Shown: positions 8,530 to 17,260 of the stretch, piece by piece | How the letters are laid out: each line of letters starts with the position of its first letter | Numbering within the stretch: position 1 is the stretch's first letter | Source: Paracoccaceae bacterium | GTDB taxonomy: Bacteria > Pseudomonadota > Alphaproteobacteria > Rhodobacterales > Rhodobacteraceae | Reading direction: 5' to 3' | Length of the DNA stretch: 64,000 nt | Assembly: GCA_017854585.1 (NCBI GenBank) | Contig: JAFMHK010000001.1 | Coordinates: 124,001-188,000, forward strand | Made by a program: the position numbers and the translations under genes | Notes under the pieces: generated by a model | Told to the model about the DNA's origin: nothing | Databases searched by the model: none | The model's input: the letters and a program-made list of their open reading frames with translations, nothing else

Positions 8530-9663
8530 ATGTTGCCTAAGTGGTTTGACGACTGGAACAGCAGTAACCCCACAAATATCTTCGGCCCGGCCATTTTGGT
8601 CGGGGCCGCGGGCGGGGCGGTGTTTGTTGCAGCAATGCTGGTAGCGTTCGGGCAACCCTACGCCACCGAGAGCCAACAAACCGGCCCGCGCGGAACAGGG
8701 ATGCATGTGCAGGAATTTGCCATGAATCTTGCCGCGGGGGACCCGACGGTGGCCGATTTCTACACCGACGAACCCTTTGTCCCGGAACCGGGCGAGGCGC
8801 TGGCGGGTGACATCTATGAGAACGTCCAGGTTCTGGGCGGTCTGACGGATGCCAACTTCAACCGGCTGATGAACGCGATGACCCTGTGGGTCGCGCCCGA
8901 CGAAGGCTGCACCTATTGCCACGCCGGGGCGGCCGAGGGGAATTATGCCGACGATGACCTGTATACCAAGGTGGTTGCGCGCGGGATGATCCAGATGACC
9001 CAGTCGGTCAACGAAAACTGGGATGCGCACGTGAACGCCAACGCGCAGGTCGGGGTCACCTGTTACACCTGCCACCGTGGCCAGAACGTGCCCAATAACA
9101 TCTGGTACCGTGTCAGCCCGGTAAACAGCAACGTGGCTGGCTGGTCGGCCAACCAGAACCGGGTGACGATGGTGTCGAACTACACCTCATTGCCGTCGGA
9201 TTATCTGGAGACCTACCTGATGGCCGACGCGAACGGTGATTACGCGCGTATCGGTGTGCATGATCTGGAAAGCCGGGTGCAGCAGCAGCCGGGCGATCCG
9301 CTGATCCAGCAGACCGAGCGGACCTTTGCGTTCATGAACTATTTCGCGAACTCGTTGGGCGTGAACTGTGTCTTTTGCCACAATAGCCGCGCCTTCTACG
9401 ACCCCGGACAGGTGACCCCGCAATGGGCAACCGCTAGCATGGGCATCTTGATGGTGCAGGAGATGATCGCGGAGCATCTGTTGCCGCTGCAGGATGTGTA
9501 TCCGGCAGAACGTCTGGGACCTGTCTATGGGGACGCGCCGTTGGCAGCGTGCCGGACCTGTCACCAAGGGTATCAGCAACCGCTGCAAGGCCTGAACGTG
9601 ATCGCCAACTGGCCCGAACTTGCGACGACATCGGGCGAACCTGACTATAGCGCGTTCCAGTAA
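8530..9663 (+). CDS. pufC: PufC, tetraheme reaction-centre cytochrome c
   Basis: PufC is the periplasmic cytochrome subunit that re-reduces the oxidised special pair. Four CXXCH haem motifs are present: CTYCH 127-131, CYTCH 178-182, CVFCH 280-284 and CRTCH 341-345. The N-terminus has a hydrophobic segment (about residues 17-40) with no lipobox cysteine, so it is probably held by an uncleaved membrane anchor rather than by lipid. Its presence and the lack of pufX separate this operon from Rhodobacter capsulatus and sphaeroides. Confidence 0.96.
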   Translation: MLPKWFDDWNSSNPTNIFGPAILVGAAGGAVFVAAMLVAFGQPYATESQQTGPRGTGMHVQEFAMNLAAGDPTVADFYTDEPFVPEPGEALAGDIYENVQVLGGLTDANFNRLMNAMTLWVAPDEGCTYCHAGAAEGNYADDDLYTKVVARGMIQMTQSVNENWDAHVNANAQVGVTCYTCHRGQNVPNNIWYRVSPVNSNVAGWSANQNRVTMVSNYTSLPSDYLETYLMADANGDYARIGVHDLESRVQQQPGDPLIQQTERTFAFMNYFANSLGVNCVFCHNSRAFYDPGQVTPQWATASMGILMVQEMIAEHLLPLQDVYPAERLGPVYGDAPLAACRTCHQGYQQPLQGLNVIANWPELATTSGEPDYSAFQ

Positions 9664-9687
9664 CGCCCCTTTCGGGCAGATTGTTTC

Positions 9688-9717
9688 GGCACCGGGCGGC
9701 ATGTTTCGCCCGGTGCC
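9688..9717 (+). terminator. Hairpin at the end of the puf operon
   Basis: GGCACCGGGCG (9688-9698) pairs perfectly with CGCCCGGTGCC (9707-9717) around an 8-base loop. The 11-bp stem is strong, but no T-run follows, so it may protect the 3' end or act as a Rho-assisted terminator between pufC and dxs. Confidence 0.6.
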
Positions 9718-9829
9718 ACCCAAAGCCGCCGGACGCCGCGTGATCCGGTGACCCACTACCGCGCTGCGGTTACCAGACCCCCGGCCTGCGGCATACCTTC
9801 TTCCCCTAGGGTTCGGGAGGGCCCCGCCA

Positions 9830-11749
9830 ATGACCGATCGACCACTCACCCCTATTCTTGACCGTGTTCAATCGCCTGCGGATCTGCGCAGGATGAGCGA
9901 CGCCGAGCTTGCCATCTGCGCCGATGAATTGCGGGCAGAGACGATCAGCGCGGTATCGGAGACGGGCGGGCATCTGGGGTCCAGTCTTGGTGTCGTGGAG
10001 TTGACGGTCGCGATTCATGCGGTTTTCAACACCCCCTATGACAAGCTGATCTGGGATGTCGGGCATCAGTGCTACCCCCATAAAATCGTCACCAGCCGGC
10101 GGGATCGGATCAGAACGTTGCGCCAGAAGGGCGGGCTGAGTGGGTTCACCAAGCGCGCGGAGTCCGTCTATGACCCGTTCGGCGCGGCCCATAGTTCAAC
10201 CAGCATTTCGGCTGCGCTGGGCTTTACGATGGCGCGGGAGCTGGGAGAGGCGACCGGCGACGCGATCGCGGTGATCGGCGACGGGTCGATCAGTGCCGGA
10301 ATGGCGTATGAGGCGCTCAACAATTCCGGCTCCGAAGGGCGGCGGCTGTTCGTGATCTTGAATGATAATGACATGAGCATCGCCCCACCCGTGGGCGCGA
10401 TGTCGAAATACCTGTCGGGGCTGAACGGGAAATCGCCGCTTCACACCTTGAAGGACATCGCCGATGGGGTCGCGGCGCATTTGCCGGGGCCGTTGCGTGC
10501 CGGGGCAGAACGGGCGCGGGAACTGGTGACCGGGCATCAACCGTCAGCCACGTTGTTCGAACATCTGGGGTTCCAGTATGTCGGCCCGGTTGATGGCCAC
10601 GACATACCACAGCTTTTGTCGGTGTTGCGCGCGGCCAAGGCGCGGGCGACCGGGCCGGTCTTGATCCATGCGGTCACCGTGAAGGGGAAGGGATATGCGC
10701 CTGCGGAGGGCGCGGACGACTGTTACCACGGTGTTGCCAAGTTTGACCCTGAAACGGGGGTTCAGGCCAAGTCGACCCCGAACGCGCCCAGCTATACGGG
10801 CGTCTTTGGCGATACCTTGCTGGCCGAGGCGCGGCGCGACAACCGCGTGGTGGCCGTGACGGCGGCGATGCCGGGGGGCACCGGTCTGGCGGCCATGCAG
10901 ACGGCAATGCCGTCCCGGGTGTTTGATGTGGGCATTGCCGAACAGCACGCGGTCACGTTTTCGGCCGGGTTGGCGGCAGGGGGCCTCAAGCCATTCTGCG
11001 CGATCTATTCCAGTTTCCTGCAGCGCGGATACGACCAGATCGTGCATGACGTGGCCCTGCAGAACCTGCCGGTGCGGTTCATGATCGACCGGGCGGGATT
11101 GGTGGGGGCGGACGGGCCAACACATGCCGGTGCCTTTGACATCGGATTTATGGCGATGCTGCCCAACATGACGGTCATGGCCTGCGCCGACGAGGCGGAG
11201 CTGGTGCACATGATGGCGACGTGCGTGGCGCATGACAGTGGCCCGATCGCCCTGCGTTATCCACGCGGAGAGGGCGTTGGCGTTGCGTTGCCGGAACGGG
11301 GTGACGTGCTGGAGATTGGCAAGGGGCGCGTGGTTCAGGAAGGAACGGACGTGGCGATCCTGTCGTTTGGGGCGCACCTGTCGGAGGCGATGGAGGCGGC
11401 CAAGGATCTGGAAGCGCGCGGGATCAGCGTGACAGTGGCCGATGCCCGGTTCGCCAAACCGCTTGATACGGACCTGATTGACCGGCTGGCGGCGGATCAC
11501 CGTGCGCTGATCACCGTCGAACAGGGCGCGATGCTGGGCTTTGGTGGAATGGTTTTGCACCATCTGGCGGCCAGCGGGCGGCTGGACCGTGGTCTGGCGA
11601 TCCGCACCCTGACCCTGCCCGATACATTCATCGATCAGGCCAGCCCGGCGGACATGTATGCCGAGGCCGGATTGACCGCAGGCCATATCGCAGATGCCGC
11701 GTTGGGTGCGTTGGGTGTGGTCGTTCTGGAACAAAAGACCCGCGCTTGA
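9830..11749 (+). CDS. dxs: Dxs, 1-deoxy-D-xylulose-5-phosphate synthase
   Basis: Dxs condenses pyruvate and glyceraldehyde 3-phosphate, the first step of the MEP pathway that makes isoprenoids for carotenoids and the bacteriochlorophyll tail. The 639-residue protein has the thiamine-diphosphate motif GDGSISAG through NDN (about residues 149-182) and the GIAEQHAV catalytic segment. GGGAGG lies 9 bases before the ATG. Placement behind puf is usual in Rhodobacterales. Whether it is the only dxs copy cannot be judged here. Confidence 0.95.
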   Translation: MTDRPLTPILDRVQSPADLRRMSDAELAICADELRAETISAVSETGGHLGSSLGVVELTVAIHAVFNTPYDKLIWDVGHQCYPHKIVTSRRDRIRTLRQKGGLSGFTKRAESVYDPFGAAHSSTSISAALGFTMARELGEATGDAIAVIGDGSISAGMAYEALNNSGSEGRRLFVILNDNDMSIAPPVGAMSKYLSGLNGKSPLHTLKDIADGVAAHLPGPLRAGAERARELVTGHQPSATLFEHLGFQYVGPVDGHDIPQLLSVLRAAKARATGPVLIHAVTVKGKGYAPAEGADDCYHGVAKFDPETGVQAKSTPNAPSYTGVFGDTLLAEARRDNRVVAVTAAMPGGTGLAAMQTAMPSRVFDVGIAEQHAVTFSAGLAAGGLKPFCAIYSSFLQRGYDQIVHDVALQNLPVRFMIDRAGLVGADGPTHAGAFDIGFMAMLPNMTVMACADEAELVHMMATCVAHDSGPIALRYPRGEGVGVALPERGDVLEIGKGRVVQEGTDVAILSFGAHLSEAMEAAKDLEARGISVTVADARFAKPLDTDLIDRLAADHRALITVEQGAMLGFGGMVLHHLAASGRLDRGLAIRTLTLPDTFIDQASPADMYAEAGLTAGHIADAALGALGVVVLEQKTRA

Positions 11750-11758
11750 GGGCGCGGG
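11739..11758. terminator. Hairpin between convergent dxs and idi
   Basis: CCCGCGC (11739-11745) pairs with GCGCGGG (11752-11758) around a 6-base loop containing the dxs stop. There is no T-run. It lies between two converging operons and could help end either transcript. Confidence 0.4.
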
Positions 11759-11792
11759 CTGGGGTATATCAATTCGGATTGCGCCGTCGCCG

Positions 11793-12323
11793 TCAGACGT
11801 TGACCACGCCGTTGAAAATATTTGCTGAATATTCCCTCAGGTAAATTTGCAGCCATGGTGTAAAGCTGCCTGGCGCGCGGATCACTTCATCGGCCAATGT
11901 CGCCAGCGGACGCCAGATTGTGTCCATGACCTCATCGGGGTTTGGCGCGGCTTCGACCCCTTGGGCGACTTCACCCACAAAGATATCCACAACTTCATGC
12001 TCGATCAGGCCACCGCCCACATCGGCACGGTATTCGACCGTATCGCGGAATTCGAGGGGGACGCCGGTGATGCCAAGTTCCTCGGTGAGGCGACGTTGGG
12101 CACAGTCGAGCGCGACTTCACCCCAGTAAGGATGGGTACAGCATGTGTTCGCCCAAAGGCCGGGTGTGTGATACTTGCCCATGGCACGGCGCTGCAGCAG
12201 CACCTGACCATCGCGCAACAAGAACACGGAAATAGCCTTGTGGCGCAGGCCCCTGACGTGCGCCTCAAGCTTATCCACAGGCGTGAGCACGCCGTCGACC
12301 CAAGTGGGGATCATGACGGTCAT
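11793..12323 (-). CDS. idi: Idi, isopentenyl-diphosphate delta-isomerase (type I)
   Basis: Idi interconverts IPP and DMAPP, balancing precursors for geranylgeranyl groups. The 176-residue Nudix-fold protein has the type I catalytic-cysteine segment NTCCTHP (C61/C62) and the Nudix-like glutamate stretch GEVALDCAQRRLTEELGI. The ATG at 12323 overlaps the bchP stop by ATGA; longer upstream starts would lie inside bchP. It is the last gene of the bchG operon, next to the geranylgeranyl reductase and synthase that use its products. Confidence 0.93.
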   Translation of the reverse strand: MTVMIPTWVDGVLTPVDKLEAHVRGLRHKAISVFLLRDGQVLLQRRAMGKYHTPGLWANTCCTHPYWGEVALDCAQRRLTEELGITGVPLEFRDTVEYRADVGGGLIEHEVVDIFVGEVAQGVEAAPNPDEVMDTIWRPLATLADEVIRAPGSFTPWLQIYLREYSANIFNGVVNV

Positions 12324-13507
12324 GCGCGTGTCGCGGAGATGATGCCGGCCAGATGAGCCAAATTCTTGATCCCGATCTTGATGTGCGCAAGGGGGCGTGC
12401 CTTGACGAGTTCCTTGTTCATATAGGCCTCGAATGTGAGGCGCTGAACGTCGATGTCGTGACAAAGCGTGACGAAGCGTTCGCGGCGTTCGTCGCTGCGG
12501 TAATAGGCATTTTGCATCGCGCCAAGTATCTTGAAGACAGATTTGTGTTCGCGCATGAACAGCTTGCGGGCCAGTTGCAGGTCTTTGGCCCGGCCGCTGG
12601 AAAGCGTGGCGGCGGCGGCGGTGGCAGCCACGCGCCCGCCGACCATGGCGTAATAAATCCCTTCCCCGGATGAGGGCGCAACAACGCCCGCCGCATCACC
12701 GGCGAGAACGACATCGCGGCCATTGTCCCATTTATCGAGCGGCTTGAGCGGGATTGGTGCGCCTTCACGGCGGATGGTTTCACAATCGTCCAGCCCGGCA
12801 TTTTTGCGCAGGGCGGCGGTGGCCAGTTTCAGATCAACACCCTTGACCATGGAGCCCATGCCGACGCTGGCGGATTTCCCGTGCGGGAACACCCAGCCGT
12901 AGAAATCCGGGCTGATGGCGCCGTCATAGATCACGTCACAGCGTGCCGGGTCATAATCGCCGCGCGGACCGGGCGAGGCGATGATTTCATGATAGGCGAT
13001 GACATAGGGAATGTGGTCGCCGTCCTTGACCTCGGTTCTGGCGATGTTCGACCGCGCGCCATCGGCACCAATGACAAGCTTGCAGGCAAGGGCGCGTTCT
13101 TCGCCAGTTGCCTTGTCACGGAAAACGACATGGGTGCCGGCATCATCCCGGTCGATGCGCAGGTAGGTTCCGGTGTGCCGCACCGCACCGGTCTTTTCAG
13201 CGCGCACCCGCAGGAATTCGTCGAAATGTTCGCGGTCAACCATACCGACAAAGCCGTTTTCGATGGGAATATCGACCCGCCGACCCGTGGGTGAGATCAT
13301 GCGCGCCGTGGTAATCTTGGCGACAAGTTGATCATCGGGCAGATCGAAATCACGGATCAGGCGCGGCGGAATGGCGCCGCCGCAGGGCTTGATCCGTCCA
13401 TCGCGGTCGATGAGGGCGACGGTATGACCAGAGCGCGCCAGATCTTCGGCCGCGGTGGCGCCGGATGGGCCGCCCCCTACAACGACAACATCGTAATTCA
13501 TGGTCAT
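12320..13507 (-). CDS. bchP: BchP, geranylgeranyl diphosphate/bacteriochlorophyll reductase
   Basis: BchP reduces the geranylgeranyl tail of bacteriochlorophyll to phytyl. The 395-residue flavoprotein starts MTMNYDVVVVGGGPSGATAAEDL with the FAD-binding GGGPSG motif, and has the second dinucleotide motif VIGADGARS near residue 160 and GDAAG near residue 280. The start at 13507 overlaps the upstream stop by ATGA. Length matches the family (about 390). Confidence 0.95.
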   Translation of the reverse strand: MTMNYDVVVVGGGPSGATAAEDLARSGHTVALIDRDGRIKPCGGAIPPRLIRDFDLPDDQLVAKITTARMISPTGRRVDIPIENGFVGMVDREHFDEFLRVRAEKTGAVRHTGTYLRIDRDDAGTHVVFRDKATGEERALACKLVIGADGARSNIARTEVKDGDHIPYVIAYHEIIASPGPRGDYDPARCDVIYDGAISPDFYGWVFPHGKSASVGMGSMVKGVDLKLATAALRKNAGLDDCETIRREGAPIPLKPLDKWDNGRDVVLAGDAAGVVAPSSGEGIYYAMVGGRVAATAAAATLSSGRAKDLQLARKLFMREHKSVFKILGAMQNAYYRSDERRERFVTLCHDIDVQRLTFEAYMNKELVKARPLAHIKIGIKNLAHLAGIISATRA

Positions 13508-14793
13508 TCTCCCGGAACGGCGGCCGTTGGGGCCGTGGATGATTGGTGGCGGTCCATGACACGGAGGGCCATGTAGGCGGCGGCGACGTAAAGCGCGGCT
13601 TCGAACACGAACACCGAACCGAAGGCGGCGGCGTCGGTCATCTGTGTGCGGAGCAGATCGGCCAAGCCAGCCCCGGCCAAGCCGCCGAACCCGGCGGCCA
13701 TGGCCTGTGCTGCGCCCCACAGGCCCATGCGCGTCCCTTCGCGGGCGCCGCGCCCGTCACCGGCCAGCGCCATCATGGAACCAATGGCAGCCACGGCGAA
13801 CATGCCGTTGAAGAAGCCCATCAAGACGACCGCAGGCAGAAGTGGTGCCGTCGGCCCGACCATGCCCAGCGTGGTGATCAGCCCAAGGGACGCGGCAGAG
13901 CCGAGACAGCCCGCGATGACCCATGATTTCAATGACCCAAGCCGCAGGGCTGTGCCCGCAATGCCCACCACCACCATGCCAAGGAAGACGCCGCCGTTTT
14001 GCGCGCCCGACAGGGTTGTCGATTGGCCGGGGGTGAAGTTGAAAACCAGACCCGAATAAGGCTCAAGTATAAGTTCCTGCATGAAATAGGCGGTCATCGA
14101 CAGAAAGACGAAGATGGTGAATGTGCGGGCCTTGGGTTCAGCCCAGACTTCGCGAAGGCCTTCGATGAACGGCGCGCTTTCGGTTTCGGGGCGGGCGATG
14201 ACGCTCCGCTCGATCCCCCAGACGGCGAGACAGGTCACGACGAACGCGCCCCCGGTGACAACGGCAACCACGGCCATCAGACGACTGGCGGTATAGGGGT
14301 CAAGAAACTGCCCGGAGACGCCCGCAGTGACGGCGATGCCGAAAATCATCATCAGCCATGTGATGGTGGCCGCAGCGGGGCGGCGGTGTGGTGCAGTCGC
14401 AGTGGCCAGCAATGCCAGCAGCGACGTGCCCGAAGCGCCAACGCCGATGCCGATGGCCGCGTAGGCGGCCACCGAAACGGCCATGCCAAGCGCAAAGGAG
14501 GTTTCCAGCAGGACAACGCCATAGGCCGCAGACAGACCGCCCAACGCCAGAATGGCCATGCCGCCGATGATCCAGCGGGTGCGATGACCACCGGTATCCG
14601 ATCTGTAACCCCATTGCGGCCGCGTGATCTGAATGCCGTAGTGCAGGGCGACCAGCAGGCCGGGCAAGACGGCGGGAAGGGCCAGTTCCACCACCATCAG
14701 GCGGTTCAGGGTCGATGTGGTCAGCACGACGATCGCCCCCAATGCCATTTGCACCAGACCCATGCGAACGATCTGCAACCACGATAACGTCAT
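13504..14793 (-). CDS. PucC-family transporter-like protein in the bchG operon (Bch2/ORF428 type)
   Basis: A 429-residue integral membrane protein with about twelve hydrophobic segments, of the PucC/LhaA branch of the major facilitator superfamily. In Rhodobacter capsulatus the positional equivalent between bchG and bchP is known as orf428/bch2. Family members assist bacteriochlorophyll delivery or antenna assembly. It overlaps bchG at its start and bchP at its end by 4 bases each. It is distinct from LhaA at 26911, so the cluster carries two family members. Confidence 0.88.
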   Translation of the reverse strand: MTLSWLQIVRMGLVQMALGAIVVLTTSTLNRLMVVELALPAVLPGLLVALHYGIQITRPQWGYRSDTGGHRTRWIIGGMAILALGGLSAAYGVVLLETSFALGMAVSVAAYAAIGIGVGASGTSLLALLATATAPHRRPAAATITWLMMIFGIAVTAGVSGQFLDPYTASRLMAVVAVVTGGAFVVTCLAVWGIERSVIARPETESAPFIEGLREVWAEPKARTFTIFVFLSMTAYFMQELILEPYSGLVFNFTPGQSTTLSGAQNGGVFLGMVVVGIAGTALRLGSLKSWVIAGCLGSAASLGLITTLGMVGPTAPLLPAVVLMGFFNGMFAVAAIGSMMALAGDGRGAREGTRMGLWGAAQAMAAGFGGLAGAGLADLLRTQMTDAAAFGSVFVFEAALYVAAAYMALRVMDRHQSSTAPTAAVPGE

Positions 14794-15701
14794 GACATTC
14801 CCCGGATTGCGAATGCGGTGACCATCATGCCCAGCACGTAGAGCGAGACACCTGTTGCATTATACCACGGCGCCTTGGCCTTTGGGTCGCGCAGCATGAC
14901 CCGCATCGCGTAAAGCTGCGCGATAAGCGATATGACGATGGCAAGCCCGAACCATTCGCGCCCCCAGTAGAACAGCAAGGCAATGACCGCCAGTTGCGGG
15001 ATGGTCATGACCCAGCATGCAACGCGCGCCGCCCGTGCAGGGCCAAGCGTGACTGGAAGCGAGTTCACGCCCGTCTGGCGATCACCCTCCAACGCCTTGA
15101 AATCATTCAGCGTCATGATGCCATGTGCGCCGATTCCGTAAAGCAGCGCCACGATGATGACGGGCCATGTGGGCGCGCCCGCAGCCAGAACGGCGGCCCC
15201 CGTGAACCACGGCAGTGATTCGTAGGACAGCCCCACAAGGCCCGGCCCCCACCAGCCCGACCGCTTCATGCGGATCGGTTCGGCGGAATAGGCCCAGGCG
15301 GCGGCGACGGCGACGAACGTGGCGCCAAAGCCCCAAGGGCCCAGAAACCAGCCCAGAAAAATGGCGAAGGCCGACATGATCAGCGCGATATAGAGACCCC
15401 ATTTGCCGGGAATACGGCCCGATGGAATGGGGCGGTGCGGCTCGTTGATAGCATCGACGTGGCGATCGCACCAATCGTTCGCGGCTTGGCTCATTCCGCA
15501 GACGACGGGACCGGCCAGCAAGACGCCAAGGCCAAGCGCCAGCCAGTGGCCCGAGGGGGCGACGCCAACAGACACTGCACCGCACAGATACGCCCACATC
15601 GGCGGAAACCATGTGATCGGTTTCAGCAGCGTCAGGACGGCGCGCGGTTCGGGGAAAGAACGCGCAGGCGCGGAATGGGTGTGGTCGGTCGTTACACTCA
15701 T
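14790..15701 (-). CDS. bchG: BchG, bacteriochlorophyll a synthase
   Basis: BchG attaches geranylgeranyl or phytyl diphosphate to bacteriochlorophyllide a. The 303-residue UbiA-family membrane protein has the Mg-diphosphate motif NDWCDRHVDAINEP and the second aspartate-containing loop NDFKALEGDR. The ATG at 15701 matches the family N-terminus. No Shine-Dalgarno sequence lies close upstream: the start abuts a PpsR palindrome and predicted -10 element, so the transcript may be leaderless. It heads the bchG-pucC-like-bchP-idi operon. Confidence 0.95.
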   Translation of the reverse strand: MSVTTDHTHSAPARSFPEPRAVLTLLKPITWFPPMWAYLCGAVSVGVAPSGHWLALGLGVLLAGPVVCGMSQAANDWCDRHVDAINEPHRPIPSGRIPGKWGLYIALIMSAFAIFLGWFLGPWGFGATFVAVAAAWAYSAEPIRMKRSGWWGPGLVGLSYESLPWFTGAAVLAAGAPTWPVIIVALLYGIGAHGIMTLNDFKALEGDRQTGVNSLPVTLGPARAARVACWVMTIPQLAVIALLFYWGREWFGLAIVISLIAQLYAMRVMLRDPKAKAPWYNATGVSLYVLGMMVTAFAIRGMS

Positions 15702-15738
15702 AAGTGTCAGGATAGCCTGACACTTATGGAATCGGCAA
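15702..15738 (-). promoter_or_regulatory. Predicted bchG promoter
   Basis: Read on the minus strand, TTGCCG (15738-15733), an 18-bp spacer and TATCCT (15714-15709) form a plausible sigma70-type promoter. Transcription would begin about 6-8 bases past the -10, at or next to the A of the bchG ATG (15701). The -10 lies inside the PpsR palindrome. Confidence 0.4.
15705..15722. promoter_or_regulatory. PpsR operator at the bchG start
   Basis: An exact TGTC-N10-GACA site lies 3 bp from the bchG start. It is the centre of a perfect 30-bp palindrome, 15699-15728, with left arm CATAAGTGTCAGG and a 4-bp spacer. Binding would cover the predicted -10 and start point of bchG. Confidence 0.82.
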
Positions 15739-15739
15739 C

Positions 15740-15757
15740 TGTAAACTTAGGTTGACG
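15740..15757. promoter_or_regulatory. Degenerate PpsR-like site upstream of bchG
   Basis: TGTA-N10-GACG differs from TGT-N12-ACA by one base. It lies just upstream of the predicted -35 of bchG and 17 bp from the perfect site, a possible cooperative partner. Confidence 0.45.
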
Positions 15758-15783
15758 GATGTGTTCCCAAGGCGCTGGGCGGC

Positions 15784-17223
15784 CTAGTGGTCGCTGCGGT
15801 TGATCAAACCATACTTGCGAAGCTTCACATACAGCGATTGACGCGACAAGCCCAACATCTCGGCGGCGGCGACGCGGTTGTTATCGGTCAGATCCACCGC
15901 CGTTTCGATGCACATCTTTTCAACGACATCGGCTGTAGCGGCGACGATATCCTTGAGCGGCGCCGAGCCGACAAGGTCCATGACGTTGCGCATCGCATCG
16001 TCCGACACGAGGGACGGGTTCGGCGTGGGTGCGGACGGTTCGCGCACCACCTCCAGCCGAGACGTGTCGCGCAGGGTGAAGGCGAAACTACTGCTTCCGG
16101 CCGCCCCGGTCAGGTGTGTTGCGGACATTTCAACCGAGAGCTGCGAGCCGAAGGCACCTTCCAGCTTGGTTGCATAGATCCGCATCTTGCCGGCGCGGGC
16201 CGAGTTGTCGATCAGCACCTTGAGGTCAACACTGCCCCGCGCGAGGAAATCGGCGAGCGACTTGCCTTTGACATCGGACATGCGCGCCACATCGCAAAGA
16301 CCGAGGAACGCGTCGTTGCAGGCGGTGATGATGCCGTGCGCATCGGTAAACACCACGGCGTCGGGCCCTTCGCGATAAAGGATCGCCAGCGTCTCGGCGA
16401 GTTCGGCGGCGACAACCTCGGCGCTTCCGGTCGGTTGGATCCGGCACAGCATGGTCTTGTCACCGGCAGCGCGGAAAACGATCGGGTAAAGCGCAACGGA
16501 TTTTCCGCCACGTTTGGTCTGGGCGGTCTGCGGCCCGGCGGCATCATCGCCAGCCGAGGCAACCAGCGCCTCGATGAATTCACCACGACGCCGACCGTCG
16601 AATTCCTGTGTGAAGGCGGCCCCTGTCAGCGTATCGACATCGGCGCCCAGAATCTGTGCGGCAGCGGTGTTCAGATCAAGCACACGGCCCGTGCCGACGT
16701 CGACGAGCACGAGGGCATCGCGCGCCGCCTCCATGATCACACGGTAGCGGGTTTCGTAGTCGCGGTGGCTTTCGTAGTCTTTTTCAAGCGCCAGCTGCGC
16801 CTTGACCAGACGGTGCTGCAACTCGGCGATGGGGCGCAGGTCGCGCCCCAGCATCAAGATGACATCATCATACCCGGTCTTGTGAATGGTGTAGCGGATC
16901 GGGAATTCCCAATTCGCGTTGTCGAAATGGTTCACCTCGATCGAGTCGGTCTTGGCCTTTTGCCCTGCGCGGTATGCCTCAAGCTGCGCTTCCAGCTTGG
17001 ACAGGCTGTCTTGGGCCATGAATTCGCGAATATCGCGGTCTTTCCAGTGGTCGAGCCGCCCCAACGTGGGGTTCATCGGGTTGACCGCTACCGATTTCAC
17101 CGTGCCGGACAGGTCCAGCACAATGGCGAGATCGGCGGCCGTGGCCACGATTTCGTTGAACTGCTCGGGCGCGATGGGCGGCGCCGAGGGTTCATTCCAG
17201 AAATCTGTTCCGCGCGTTTTCAT
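15784..17223 (-). CDS. ppsR: PpsR/CrtJ, redox- and light-responsive transcriptional regulator
   Basis: PpsR represses bch, crt and puc genes under oxygen. The 479-residue product shows the family order: N-terminal region, two PAS domains (about 155-275 and 277-390) and a C-terminal Fis-type helix-turn-helix (about 434-472, NNRVAAAEMLGLSRQSLYVKL). Cysteines C260 and C438 lie where the redox-active pair of Rhodobacter homologues is expected; C302 and C310 are additional. The ATG at 17223 has GGAAG upstream; an earlier in-frame start at 17274 would overlap ppaA. It lies directly upstream of bchG, a target operon. Confidence 0.95.
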   Translation of the reverse strand: MKTRGTDFWNEPSAPPIAPEQFNEIVATAADLAIVLDLSGTVKSVAVNPMNPTLGRLDHWKDRDIREFMAQDSLSKLEAQLEAYRAGQKAKTDSIEVNHFDNANWEFPIRYTIHKTGYDDVILMLGRDLRPIAELQHRLVKAQLALEKDYESHRDYETRYRVIMEAARDALVLVDVGTGRVLDLNTAAAQILGADVDTLTGAAFTQEFDGRRRGEFIEALVASAGDDAAGPQTAQTKRGGKSVALYPIVFRAAGDKTMLCRIQPTGSAEVVAAELAETLAILYREGPDAVVFTDAHGIITACNDAFLGLCDVARMSDVKGKSLADFLARGSVDLKVLIDNSARAGKMRIYATKLEGAFGSQLSVEMSATHLTGAAGSSSFAFTLRDTSRLEVVREPSAPTPNPSLVSDDAMRNVMDLVGSAPLKDIVAATADVVEKMCIETAVDLTDNNRVAAAEMLGLSRQSLYVKLRKYGLINRSDH

Positions 17224-17260
17224 AAACTTTGCTTCCTTGACGCCGGCATTTGCACTTGGG

